From positions 12,179,212 through 12,243,211 of the forward strand of contig NC_044923.1 of the NCBI RefSeq assembly GCF_003576645.1: a DNA stretch of 64,000 nucleotides. Reading direction: 5' to 3'. This DNA comes from Ipomoea triloba (taxonomy: Eukaryota > Streptophyta > Magnoliopsida > Solanales > Convolvulaceae). Made by a program: the position numbers and the translations under genes. Within the stretch, counting starts at the first letter, position 1. Every line of letters starts with the position of its first letter. Below the pieces are notes generated by a model that saw nothing but the letters and a program-made list of their open reading frames with translations, did not search any database and was not told where the DNA came from. Below, one piece after another: positions 33,666 through 44,733 of this stretch.

Positions 33666-35137
33666 CTACTTACCTAGAGCAAACAAAGCCGGGTAGCGCC
33701 GCCTCATCTCGTCCTCCATCTCCCAAGTGGCCTCCTCGACTCCATGGATGGACCAAAGCACCTTTACCAGCTTAATCGCCTTGCGTCGAGTCTCTCGCGT
33801 CTTGGAGTCCAAGATCCTCACGGCCTTCTCTTCATACGACAGCGTCTCGTCTAACTCCAGCGTCTCGGGGGCTAACACGTGTGAGGCGTCGTGCACGTAC
33901 TTCTTCAGCTGGGAGACATGAAACACGTTGTGCACTCGATCTAACTCTGCTGGCAAGGCTAAACGATATGCCACCTGTCCAACCCTCTCCAGAATCTCAT
34001 AAGGTCCGATGAAGCGGGGGCTCAACTTCCCTTTCTTCCCAAATCTCATTACTCCACGAGTTGGGGAAATCTTCAACCACACTTTCTCGCCTGCTTGGTA
34101 CTCCACAAACTTTCTTCCCAAGTCAGCATAGGATTTCTGGCGGTCTTGAGCAGCTTTCATTCTACTTTGAATCAGTTTGACTTTTTCCGTGGCTTCTTGC
34201 AGATATTGAGGTCCCAAAGTCACCGGATCTACCAAATCTTCCCAACATAACGGACTTCTGCACTTTTGACCGTAGAGCGCCTCATAAGGGGCCATCTGAA
34301 TACTGGAGTGATAGCTGTTGTTGTAGGAAAACTCAATCAAATCGAGGTGCTCCTCCCACGATCCTTGCAAATCAAGCATGCAAGCCCTCAGCATATCCTC
34401 CAAAGTCTGTATGGTGCGCTCAGTCTTTCCGTCAGTGGCAGGATGAAAAGCCGTGCTCATCTTCAGCCTAGTGCCCAAAGCTGCCTGCAGTGACTTCCAA
34501 AACTGTGACAAGAACCTCGAGTCACGGTCAGACACGATGTCGCGAGGCACTCCGTGATACTTCACCACCTGGTGTATGTAAGCCTTGGCCAACTGATCCA
34601 TAGTCCAGGTTTCCTTCATGGCGATGAAACGGGCTGTCTTGGTCAGGCGATCCACTATCACCCAAATCTTGTCTTTCCCCGTCCTCGTCAAAGGCAAACC
34701 TCCCACGAAGTCCATCGATATCGAATCCCACTTCCCTTCGGGTACTTCTAAGGGTAGTAACATTCCTTTAGTCTTGCACCTTTCCGCCTTGACCTTTTGA
34801 CAATTCAAACATCGGCTTACGAAGTCAGCTATTTCCTTTTTCATATTCGGCCACCAGAACAGTTTCTTCATGTCTTTGTACAACTTATCGCCACCAGGAT
34901 GAACTGAATATGGAGTATAGTGGCTCTCCTCCAATATCTGTTTCTTTAACTCTTTACACGAAACCGGCACGCACCACCGCCCTAGATAACGCATACTGCC
35001 ATTGGGATAGAGCTCGAAAGGTCCCTTCTTGCCATTAACCATCTTGGCCCTTACTCTGTTCAACCGGGCATCGCCCGTCTGGCCCCTTCGGATCTCGTCG
35101 AGCCAAGCTGGTAAGATCTGCATGCTAAAGAGTCGAA
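33666..35137 (-). pseudogene. Gypsy pol B: integrase and chromodomain only
   Basis: From residue [20 protein letters not shown] onward the protein is identical by eye to pol A down to the last residue (488 residues). Zinc domain, DDE core and chromodomain are all present. Everything upstream (gag, protease, RT, RNase H, primer site) is gone; the frame runs straight into truncated LTR3 sequence at 35137, so the first few residues (MHFVVF) come from LTR DNA. The perfect identity suggests either a recent duplication or an assembly effect. Confidence 0.85.
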
Positions 35138-35660
35138 AAACCACAAAATGCAAGGTAGATTCTTAGCTAGATCCACTTACCCAATCCTAGACAAGCTTAA
35201 AAGAGCAATCTTGACTTGAAAACTTGTAGGGAAATGAAGATCAATTTTGGATGAAAATATAGTGAAGTGGCGTGTGGAATGTGTGTAGGGAGAAGAAGGA
35301 GTGAAAACCTTTAGGGGTTTTTGATCTTCAAAATATATACTAAGATATATATCATGTATTAGGGTGAAAGACATTAATATGAAATGGGCTTAAGTATATA
35401 TTATAATAGCTACAAGAATTAAATATATTCAAGACTAGTAAGTTGGGCTAATGAATTCATCCCTTACAATTACATATAATAATTAGAATAAGGAAGCCCA
35501 TAAGATGTCTTAAGAACATTATATTAATATATGATCAAGAAATTGGGCTTGTAGGAATATTTAATTACAAAGATTGTAAGGATCCAAATTGAATAAAATC
35601 CCTTACAAGAATGAATTCAATTAATTGGGCTCTTGATTAGAATAATTAAATTAGGCTCAA

Positions 35661-35727
<67 letters not shown>

Positions 35728-35847
35728 TATATATATATATATACACATATATATTAAATTGAAAGGATTAGCCCAATTAAAATAATTAAATTGCCCAAAG
35801 AATTAATTAACGATCGAAAGGCTTGAACGAATTTACGGGGTGTTACA
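35138..35847 (-). repeat. LTR3 of the gypsy array, truncated, with (AT)n expansion
   Basis: Matches the last 647 bases of LTR1 (from 22061). Its inner side is fused to the pol sequence of internal B at about 35137, with only a few shared A bases at the join. An AT run at about 35662-35745 has grown well beyond that of LTR1 and LTR2. Confidence 0.85.
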
Positions 35848-36057
35848 TTTACTATCTCACTTCCACCACTATATATACATACATAATGTAACTCAAAATA
35901 TGTAACCAAACACTTAGCAACAAAATCCCAAAATTGAAAAACTTCAGTTGTTTGCAGAATAAGGAAAAGAGATAACTTCAAGTTGTTGCACCATGTCTAG
36001 GTAGCGCAATTCATTGTTAGAGCTCAGCTACATCCACAGCATACCAATAATGCGATA

Positions 36058-36682
36058 AGGTTGAGATGTGTTAGGAGTTATGTTGTCACTGAAAACAATC
36101 AAGAAAAGTTCATTAGGAGTCAAGAATGCCTTTTTTATGATTAAGAGGTTTGATATTCATACATGTATGATTTTGTATTTGTTTTTGTTTATCCATTAGG
36201 AGTAATGTTTTTTTGTTTATCTGCTATAGGGATAGCTTATCAATGTGCACATACCTAAGGTTATTGTTCTAAGTATAAGAATATGTTCAAGGAGGGACAA
36301 GTTCATGGTATTCGAAATTTCCTATGTATCACTAACTTCTTCAAGTAAAAACAAGCACTTTGCGTTATATGATAAAGTTCAAGCATGATATTGCTGTGAA
36401 TGAGAATAAGCATGTGAACTTTCGTAAAAGAATGTTTCGATTCAAGAGTTTCCAGTGTATTCATTCAAAACAAGAATTAGATGAAAAAGTTTTATTTGGT
36501 AACACTCTAAGAAAAGCTCATGTTAATATGATTTTGTTACTATTTTTTAACATTGCTACATTGAATTTTCAGTATCTAATATAGTGCTGCTATTTTTTTT
36601 TATAGATGTCATTGGTCAAATAGTGGAAATTTATTTTCCAATGGAGAAAGTGATTGGTGGAAAACAAACAAAACTCGTTGAC
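36058..36682 (+). pseudogene. Second RPA1-like fragment, decayed
   Basis: On the plus strand three pieces match the RPA-like gene at 14.3-17.4 kb: LRCVRSYVVTENNQEKFIRS with QECLFYD (36068-36140), NMFKEGQVHGIRNFLCITNF (about 36282-36345) and MIKFKHDIAVNENKHVNFRK to SFQCIHSKQELDEKVLF (36366-36500), then after an intron-like gap DVIGQIVEIYFPMEKVIGGK (36606-36670). Frames are broken by stops. It is cut on the right by the poly-T of a LINE. It is divergent from the other copy, so it is likely part of another, older Helitron. Confidence 0.7.
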
Positions 36683-38440
36683 TTTTTTTTTTTTTTGAAA
36701 GGAAACATCATAATTGCATTAATAAACAACTAAATGAGAAATACAAACTGGTGGAATAACCACCCACGCCCCGAGACAGACAAAGAATCAATTGTCCGTG
36801 CAAGAACATGGGTCACATGATTCGCTGATCTCCTGACATGGCGAACAGACACATTCCCAATGTCACTAGCAATATCATGACATTGCTTAACTAACAAACC
36901 CACATAAGAAAGGTCTAAAGAGTTCAAATTAAAAGCATGACAAAAATTAAGACAATCAGATTCAATAATTAAATTAGAATTGCCTCTAGACTTCAACCAC
37001 GAGAGTGCTTCCTTTGCTACCATTGCTTCAGCCAACAAAGGATTGCGAACAAACCCAAGACATCTATTACACGCTGTAACAAATCTCTCGTCGTGGTCCC
37101 TAATAACAGAACCATAACCCGCCCCATCAGCAAAGACAGCAGCATCAATATTGCACTTCAGGATATGTGCCGGCGTGCCGCCGGTGGGAACCAAATAACA
37201 GTAGAGGAAGAATCATGCACCTGATCAGCCCGTGCATACATTGCATGCCATAACTCATATAAGCTAGCAATCTGCCTTCGCATACCCATAATGGACCACG
37301 TAACTCCTTTCCACACCACATCATTTCTAGTAGACCATATAATCCATAAGCTAGCAGTAACGCGTATTGCTGTGATCAAGCATCCATCACCAACAATTTT
37401 ATTCAGCAACAAAGGCAAGCTATCAACAAAAAATGCCAACGAAGCATTCCGTACTTGCTTTGCCACTGGGCATGCACAAAATAAATGCTCCATCATTTCC
37501 GAATCATTATCACAGAAAGGACATCCACCTCCAATCCAAACATTGCGGGTTTTAAGAATTTCACGAACAGGAAGGACATTGCGCATGCATCTCTATAAAA
37601 AGTTCTTGACCTTAGGTGGTATTGGCAGTCTCCGGAGTTTCCGCCATTCAGTGAATTCCAGCCGAGGGTCTACATAAGAAGTTGAAGAAGTTAACAGTCT
37701 ATAACTATGTCTAACCCACTAAACACCTCTTAGATCACCTTTCCAGCGCCACCTATCCCTTAATTGAGGAGAACCGGTGTAGCTAAGATACGGGCGACAT
37801 CAGATTCCACAAATAAATCCCTCACAACTTCTCCATCCCAGGTACCTGCCCCATCTAGCAAGCCGCAGACCTTTACCTCTCTTAAATTGTCCACACATGA
37901 CGTATCCAAGACTGGGTTGATACTATCAGAAAGTAAGGCCAGCCCCATAGCGCAGTATCCGCACCATCCCCAATCCTCATAGCAATACCCTCTCTGAGTA
38001 GAGGTTGACCTGCTAATATGCTTCTCCAGATATAACTTGGATTGGCCCTGAGTTGCGCATCCAGGAAATCACAACTAGGGAAATATCGAGCATTCAATAA
38101 TCTACCTACCAGAGATTCCGGATGTAGTTGCAAACGCCATCCCTGTTTAGCTAGTAGGGCAACATTAAGCTCATGTAATTTCTTGAAACCCATTCCCCCA
38201 TAGCATTTAGGAAAGCACATTCGATCCCAGCTCAACCAATGAATACCCTTGCTATTCACACCACCACTTTCCCACCAGAAATGATTCGTTGTCCTTTCCA
38301 ACCTATCGCACATAGCTTTTGGCAGTAAATACACTGACATAGTAAATATGGGAAGGGCCTGAGCAACACACTTTAATAGACTCATGACTTTGTTATTGAA
38401 GATCTTAGGTAATTTTATTTCTTTATATTGTCTAATTCAC
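36683..38440 (-). mobile_element. 5'-truncated L1-like LINE
   Basis: A T14 run at 36683-36696 is the poly-A tail of a minus-strand retrocopy. Reading inward: RNase H-like domain of RVT_3 type (37194-36730: KCNIDAAVFADGAGYGSVIR, EAMVAKEALSWLKS, IIESDCLNF), zf-RVT domain (37586-37400: CPFCDNDSEMMEHLFCACPVA) and the C-terminal end of the reverse transcriptase (38385-37882: SLLKCVAQALPIFTMSVYLL, FWWESGGVNSKGIHWLSWDR). The frames shift between them, so it is dead. The catalytic RT core and endonuclease are missing, as in usual 5' truncation. Confidence 0.87.
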
Positions 38441-38445
38441 ACCAC

Positions 38446-38466
38446 TATTGCAAAAATCATGCCTAG
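38446..38466. repeat. Remnant of a CCTAGG MITE end
   Basis: ATTGCAAAAATCATGCCTAGG matches the end of the hAT-type MITE at 16305, with no second end nearby. Confidence 0.5.
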
Positions 38467-39008
38467 GCTGTGACACACCGCACCTTCCAAATATTAATAT
38501 TTAGCTATAAATATTTTATAAAGGGGTTATTTTCTTATTAGTAATTATTATAGAGCCCAAATGAGTTATATTTTCTAGAACTACACTAAGCCCATAATTA
38601 TGTATATGCAATTTATAGACCATGATTGGTTAATCATTATTGTGTGGACCATGGTCGACACAGCTGTGCGGACCATACTATCAAATAATGTACATTCAAT
38701 ATAAAAATAATGTAAATTGTATTCCGGAATATACATTATTTGTGTACTGAATATACATTATTTTTATAATGTACATTTAGTAAAAATAATGTAAAAATAA
38801 TGTACTTTCAGTACAAAAATAATGTACATTTAGTACATTAAAAATGTACATTTTATTATGATCCACACAGCTGTGTGGACCATAATCTGCCATGATTGGT
38901 CTTGAACCCATCCAATATACCTAGCCTAGTCCAAGGTCAAGCCCACTTTCTAAATACAACATTAACCCAAATAGTAACCCTACCCTAAATATATATTATA
39001 TGTATAGG

Positions 39009-39050
<42 letters not shown>

Positions 39051-39356
39051 ATATGTTTGCTAGCCTTCCCCTTCAATCATCAGCAGCCAAGCATCCCTCA
39101 TTCAGTCATTCCCACTCTTCATTTCCGATCTTGGTCTCTCTCGTCTAGTTGCCAGCAACAACAATGAAGGATTCCGATAGTGAGTTTCAACCTCTATTCT
39201 CTCCTTCCCGTCTTCTCGTTTCCGTCTCCAGAGAGTGCAACGGCTACGAGCAGTAGCTATAAACCTCCGTCTTCTCCTCCGGCGGACTATCGAAACTGGT
39301 CGGTGAAGCAGCAACGCCCTTCGCGTGACAGCAGCGGTAATGGTGGTTATTGGCGA
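38467..39356 (+). repeat. LTR-like or promoter-like segment, host of the third copia
   Basis: Starts TGTGACACACCGCACC, close to a Tekay-type LTR start, and holds a TATA-like TATATAAATAGAATA at 39036-39053 followed by a CT-rich, GC-richer leader with small ORFs. The leader is continued after the copia insertion at 48133-48470 (GC-rich, then a GT donor-like GTAAGGTAATT). It may be a decayed gypsy LTR or the first exon of a host gene. I cannot decide. Confidence 0.35.
38632..38889. mobile_element. MULE-type MITE with 11-bp direct repeats
   Basis: Direct repeats CCATGATTGGT at 38621-38631 and 38890-38900 flank a 258-bp palindromic stretch with opposing GGTC(G/C)ACACAGCTGTG blocks. The middle is made of repeats of AATGTACATTTAGTAC type. 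It shares GTGGACCATGGTC with the element at 19346. Confidence 0.65.
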
Positions 39357-39762
39357 TGTAAGTCAAATATTTAAGCATACAGGACCTTAGGAACATATCA
39401 TTTTCACATATACTTAATTAGCGTTTAAACAACATACCTGGCTCCATGGTTTTGCAGATGCTTCAATGGAGACTTGATTTCTCCCTCCAGACCTTGAGCT
39501 TTCCCTTAGCCTAAGAACTCTGATGGAGAGAGGATCTTAGTTTATTTTCAGAAGGTTGGGGAGAGGACCAGAGTCCCTGAGAAGTTGATAAAACCATCTC
39601 ACAGTTCCATCAACGTGAGATGGTTATCTGAGCAGTTGAAACTACTCCTTATATTATCCAACCAATAAAAGAATTATTATCATTATTAAATATAAATACA
39701 TATTTATGAGCCATAGAAAAATAATAATGAATAATATAATAACAATGATAATTATTCTAACA
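39357..39762 (-). repeat. 3' LTR of the third copia
   Basis: Minus strand TGTTAGAATAATTATC to AATATTTGACTTACA. Confidence 0.87.
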
Positions 39763-40158
39763 TTCTCCTACTTGGCTCATAAATCATAAACTTAAAAAAT
39801 GAACGTGAACATAATATGCATAGTATAAGCTAACTCCTTCGTTACATTGGTCAGAACATAAGTTATCATTCAGTTAAAAACTAATAAGGATCATGGGATT
39901 CATGGCGGTAATACGTCACTAATTTAACGCAGTCCCTTTCATGTATCACAATATTAATTTCAAACTTAATAAGACTCATAATAATAATTTTCATGATGGT
40001 CCACGATAATGTCTTTGTCACAGACAAATCCTGTTCATATTGACATAAAACATTCATGTATATATACTTCAAAACTAAACAGGATACTTAATACAGGAAC
40101 AAAATTATATTGAGCTCCAAGTATCAAAAATACCAAAAACACAAACCTTAACATAATG

Positions 40159-40584
40159 TTAATTGTTTTCAATAACGCCCATCCTCTCAACATGCTCATT
40201 AAAAGCCTTTGGTGGCAAGGCTTTAGTTAATGGGTCTGCAATCATTAATCTAGTGCTAATGTGTTCAATCGATACTCTTCGTTCCCGAACATCTTCTTTA
40301 ACGGCAAGATACTTCAAATCAATATGTTTAGCACCACTTGTATACTTGTCGTTTTTAGAAAAGAAGACTTCTGCGACATTATCACAATAAATTTTCAGCG
40401 GCTTGGCAATACTGTCGACAATTCCAAGTCCTAAAATAAAATTCCGCAACCACAATCCATGATTTGTGGCCATAAAACATGCCACAAACTCAACTTCCAT
40501 AGTGGATGCAGCAATGACAGTCTGCTTCGCACTTTTCGTAAAAGGAACAGATATCCAAATGTGGACTTCCTTGTGTCCAAACAC
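40159..40584 (-). pseudogene. Third copia: RNase H end
   Basis: 141-codon frame with SAKQTVIAASTMEVEFVACF, LKIYCDNVAEVFFSKND, HIDLKYLAVKEDV and LMIADPLTKALPPKAF, the standard end of copia RNase H. Separated from the RT by a frameshift. Its first residues (FGHKEVHIWISV) are not the usual ones, so a few codons are corrupted. Confidence 0.85.
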
Positions 40585-41810
40585 CCGACAAAATCTAAAT
40601 CTGTGTATCCTATCACCTCAAGGCGATCGGACCGCTTATAAGTAAGCATGTACTCCTTTGTGCCTTGTAAGTATCTCAATACCTTCTTTGCAGCCTTCCA
40701 GTGATCCATACCAGGATTGCTTTGATATCTACCAAGCATCCCGACAGCAAAGCTAATGTCTGGTCGGGTACATGTTTGAGCATACATCAAACTCCCAATG
40801 ACAGATGCATAAGGAATATTTTCCATTTCCTTTCGCTCCAATTCATTCTTAGGGCATTGCATAAGACTGAACTTATCTCCCTTCTGAATTGGAGCAACAG
40901 ATGCAGAGCACTTTTCCATTCTAAATCTTTCTAAGACTTTGTTAATATATGCTTTCTGACACAATCCTAACACTCCTTGTGATCTATTTCGGAATATTTC
41001 AATCCCAATCACAAAGGATGCCTCACCCATATCTTTCATTTCAAAGTTCTTAGAAAGAAACATCTTGGTCTCATGCATTAAACCAAGATCATTAGTAGCA
41101 AGCAAAATATCATCGACATACAGAATCAAAAATATAAACTTGCTCCCACTGACCTTCAGATATATACACTGATCAACAGTGTTTTCCTTAAATCCAAAGG
41201 ACATTACAGTATCATTAAACTTAAGATACCATTGTCGAGAAGCTTGTCTAAGTCCGTATATCGATCTGTTAAGTTTACACACCATGTGTTCCTTTCCTTC
41301 AACTGAAAAACCCTCAGGTTGGTTCATGTAAATTTCTTCTTCTAAATCCCCATTTAGAAAGGTTGTTTTCACATCCATTTGATGCAGCTCTAAGTCATAA
41401 TGAGCTACTAGTGCCATAATTATTCTAAATGAATCTTTCTTTGAAACAAGTGAAAATGTTTCATTGAAATCAATACCATCTTTCTGAGTAAAACCTTTGG
41501 TAACAAGTCTGGCCTTGTACCGTTCGATATTGTCATTTGAGTCGTGTTTGGTCTTAAAAACCCATTTACAGCCAACTGGCTTACAACTTTCAGGCAATTC
41601 AACAAGGTCCCATACTTCATTATGTTCCATTGATTTTAACTCATCTTTCATGGCTTCGACCCATTTAGAAGAATTAGGACTATTTATAGCCTGTAAAAAT
41701 GAAACTAGATCTTTATCGATTCCAATATCGAAATCTAATTCTTGAAGATAAACCATATAATCATCAGATATAGCAAATCTCCTTTGTCTTTGAGATCTTC
41801 TTAATACTAC
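40431..41810 (-). pseudogene. Third copia: reverse transcriptase
   Basis: In the same frame as gag but after a nonsense TAA. It has NSSKWVEAMKDELKSMEHNE, KWVFKTKHDSNDNIERYKAR, GIDFNETFSLVSKKDS, the catalytic FLILYVDDILLATNDLGL and YGLRQASRQWYLKF. After GYTDLDFVGCLDTRKSTFGY the frame shifts (near 40575-40590) and the RNase H end continues in another frame. Confidence 0.87.
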
Positions 41811-44555
41811 TTATGTAGGAATATCATTCGTGGGTTCACTAACAACTTCATCATGGAGTGGTTGATCATTAATTTGTTGTTCAGGTAAGTCAGTAGATTG
41901 TTCATTCGTTGTAGGATGAACAATCTGAGTAACTCCAGGTAAAGTAATTTGACGCACAGGAACAACAAATTGAGAAGAAGTTATCGGAGAATCTTGCACC
42001 GTAACTTCTTTAAGTTCCACTTTTCGTGGTTCATCACTCCCACTTATGTTATCATTCTCAATGAACTTGGCATTTCCAGTTTCAACAATTCTTGTAGTAT
42101 GGCTAGGACAATAAAATCTATACCCTTTAGATTTATCTGGATAACCAATGAAAAATCCACTAGTTGTTCTTGAGTCCAGTTTCTTTTCATGTGGATTATA
42201 AATGCGTATCTCCGCCGGGCATCCCCAAACATGAAGGTGCCTTAAGCTGGGTTTCCTTCCAGTCCACAGTTCAAAAGGTATTTTTGAAACTGCCTTGCTA
42301 GGAACCCTGTTTAATAAATAGGCGGCGGTTTTTAAAGCATATGTCCACAATGACAAGGGTAAAGAAGAATAACTCATCATGCTCCTAACTATTTCCATTA
42401 AGGTGCGATTACGCCTTTCTGCAACACCATTTTGTTGCGGTGTTCCGAGCATTGTGTATTGAGCACAAATACCACGTTTTTCAAGAAATTTAGCAAATGG
42501 ACCAGGACATTGTCCACTTTCATTATATTTCCCATAATATTCACCAGGACATTGTCCACTTTCATTATATTTCCCATAATATTCACCACCCCTATGTCCA
42601 CTTTCATTATATTTCCCATAATATTCACCACCCCTATCAGACCTTTCATTATATTTCCCATAATATTCACCACCCCTATCAGACGTTATAATTTTCACCT
42701 TTCTGTCTAATTGTCTTTCAACCTCTTCAACAAATACCTCTAAGGCATTTATTGATTGAGATTTTTCATGCAACAAATAGACTAAGGCATTTATTGATTG
42801 AGATTTTTCATGCAACAAATAGACATAACCATAACGTGAAAAGTCATTTTCATGCAACAAATAGACATAACCATAACGTGAAAAGTCATCAATATGCAAC
42901 AAATAGACATAACCATAACGTGAAAAGTCATCAATCAATGTGATGAAATATTTTTCCTTTTCGAAAGTCGGAACATCAAAATGTCCACATATATCAGTGT
43001 GTATAATTTCAAGGAGTTGTGTGCTTCTTGTGGCTGCATTCTTATTTGTGTGATTTGAATGTTTTCCTTTAATACAATCCACACAAATACCGAGATCAGT
43101 AAAATCCAATTCAGGAAGAACTTCATTCTTTACAAGTCTTTGAATCCTTTCCTTGGATATGTGACCCAAACGTTTATGCCACAAGTAAGCTGATCTTTCA
43201 TCAACTAAACTTCGTTTAGTTCCAATACTATGATGCAGGGTTAAAAGAGTTTCATCAAAAAGATTGTCAAGATTTAACTTGTACAAACCATCAGAAAGTA
43301 TACCAGAACCAATTAAGTGACTTTGTTTGAACAAACTAAAACATCCATTTCCAAACTTTAAGGAAAAACCATAAGAGTCTAGTTTTGACAAAGAAATTAA
43401 ATTCCTAGAAACTGAAGGAACATAAAGAGTCTCAAACAAATCTAAATGATGTCCAGTATCTAAAATTAAACGATAAGTTCCAATGGCTTCTACTGGAGCT
43501 TTAACTCTATTCCCCATGAACACAAATCTTTCATTTGGCTTTATGGTTTGGGTCATAAGGAATCCCTGCATAGTATTCGAAACATGAGTAGTGGAACCAG
43601 AATCAATCCACCAAGTATTATAAGGAACTTCAGTTAAATTTGATTCAAAACATACTGATATAAAATTGATACCTTTCTTTTCGAACCATGCCTTACGCTT
43701 AAGGCAATCTTTCTGAAAATGTCCAAATTTCTTGCAGAAATGACACTTGTCATTCTTATGTTCCTTTTTGTGGATTTGAGAAAAGGACTCATTAGTCTTC
43801 ATTGGTCTTTTCTTACCCTTCTGATTCTTCTTTCCGAACTTTTTACCAGCCCTTGATTGACTCATGAGATTAACTGAGTGAATCCCTTGTCCCTTAAGCC
43901 TTCTTTCCTCTTGATTTAGCATTTTATGCAATTCGAGCACATTCCACTTATCTTTAATGGAATTATAATTCACTTGGAATGTCTCATACTCGTGAGGCAA
44001 AGAGTTTAAAATAAATTGAACAAGGAAAGTATCACTCACTTCCATTTCCATGGACCTTAATTTTGCTGCTAAGGTTAACATCTCAGTAACATGCTGATGC
44101 ATGGAACGCGAACCATCAAATTTCATGGTGGTCAGTTTACCCATAAGTGTGCCTGCTAGGGCCTTATCAACACATTCAGAAAGTGAATTTTTCTCCACAT
44201 GTTTCAACAAATCCTTAGCACTGTCAAATTTGGGAATTGTTGACTTGATGTTGCTTTCAAGTGTCATTCGCATAAGCATCATGCTGAGTCTATTTGACCT
44301 TTCCCATGCTTGATGGAAGGCTACATCATCAGCACTGCTATTATCATCAATAGCAGCGGGCTTGTCAGTCAAGAGTGCTAGATCAAGATCCAGAACACCG
44401 AGGTGAAACTGAATTTGTTCATGCCACTCAGCAAAATTCAGCCCATTAAACTTTACAATAGACGCAACTTGTGAAAGCATTGAAACACAACTTAATGCCG
44501 CAATACATATAAAATACTTAGACATTAATTCTACATTAACACAAAGTAAATACAT
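41811..44555 (-). CDS. Third copia: gag, protease, integrase
   Basis: Gag begins near ATG 44555 or the in-frame M of MSKYFICIAALSCVSMLSQV, with the copia gag core (IVKFNGLNFAEWHEQIQFHL, LMGKLTTMKFDGSRSMHQHV) and the CCHC knuckle CHFCKKFGHFQKDC. The protease motif is WWIDSGSTTHVSNT. Integrase: YLWHKRLGHISKERIQRL with CVDCIKGKHS, EIIHTDICGHFD, ITSDRGGEYYGKY, PQQNGVAERRNRTLMEIVRS. Inside the integrase core, peptides DFSRYGYVYLLH and GGEYYGKYNES are repeated three or more times because of 42-bp DNA duplications (42479-42935), which add 14 residues each and would wreck the fold. The frame ends in a TAA at 41811-41813, followed in the same frame by the RT. Confidence 0.85.
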   Translation of the reverse strand: MYLLCVNVELMSKYFICIAALSCVSMLSQVASIVKFNGLNFAEWHEQIQFHLGVLDLDLALLTDKPAAIDDNSSADDVAFHQAWERSNRLSMMLMRMTLESNIKSTIPKFDSAKDLLKHVEKNSLSECVDKALAGTLMGKLTTMKFDGSRSMHQHVTEMLTLAAKLRSMEMEVSDTFLVQFILNSLPHEYETFQVNYNSIKDKWNVLELHKMLNQEERRLKGQGIHSVNLMSQSRAGKKFGKKNQKGKKRPMKTNESFSQIHKKEHKNDKCHFCKKFGHFQKDCLKRKAWFEKKGINFISVCFESNLTEVPYNTWWIDSGSTTHVSNTMQGFLMTQTIKPNERFVFMGNRVKAPVEAIGTYRLILDTGHHLDLFETLYVPSVSRNLISLSKLDSYGFSLKFGNGCFSLFKQSHLIGSGILSDGLYKLNLDNLFDETLLTLHHSIGTKRSLVDERSAYLWHKRLGHISKERIQRLVKNEVLPELDFTDLGICVDCIKGKHSNHTNKNAATRSTQLLEIIHTDICGHFDVPTFEKEKYFITLIDDFSRYGYVYLLHIDDFSRYGYVYLLHENDFSRYGYVYLLHEKSQSINALVYLLHEKSQSINALEVFVEEVERQLDRKVKIITSDRGGEYYGKYNERSDRGGEYYGKYNESGHRGGEYYGKYNESGQCPGEYYGKYNESGQCPGPFAKFLEKRGICAQYTMLGTPQQNGVAERRNRTLMEIVRSMMSYSSLPLSLWTYALKTAAYLLNRVPSKAVSKIPFELWTGRKPSLRHLHVWGCPAEIRIYNPHEKKLDSRTTSGFFIGYPDKSKGYRFYCPSHTTRIVETGNAKFIENDNISGSDEPRKVELKEVTVQDSPITSSQFVVPVRQITLPGVTQIVHPTTNEQSTDLPEQQINDQPLHDEVVSEPTNDIPT
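42479..42935. repeat. Cluster of 42-bp tandem duplications in the integrase gene
   Basis: CATTATATTTCCC occurs at 42521, 42563, 42605 and 42647; CTAAGGCATTTATTG at 42740 and 42782; ATGCAACAAATAGAC at 42768, 42810, 42852 and 42894. Every step is 42. Confidence 0.92.
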
Positions 44556-44733
44556 TTAACTAACATACTTATAAACAATTAAATACATTGAAAGTCTCCT
44601 TTGGGTGATCCAACAACGTATAACATTAAACATAACGATGTTCAATTCATACAATTTTCACATAATTGGTTATTAATTATATTACGACTAGATTTGTTTT
44701 CTATCTTTGGATATGCTAAACAACCTAATCAAN

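Larger units (their letters stand above)
20027..35847 (-). mobile_element. Tandem Ty3/gypsy chromovirus (three LTRs, two internal regions)
   Basis: Layout on the plus strand: LTR1 (20027-22707), internal A (22708-30847), LTR2 (30848-33429), internal B (33430 to about 35137), partial LTR3 (about 35138-35847). The target duplication TTTAC occurs only at the outer ends (20022-20026 and 35848-35852), so the whole array descends from one insertion. Integrase with chromodomain and LTR ends TGTGACACCCC/GGTGTTACA fit the Tekay/Del group. The array is best explained by unequal crossing-over between the two LTRs of one element, followed by deletion in B and insertion of a solo LTR in A. Confidence 0.85.

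Noticed and set aside
42400..42943. A protein with natural 14-residue repeats
   Set aside because: The repeats break the conserved integrase core and follow the general 42-bp artefact pattern.
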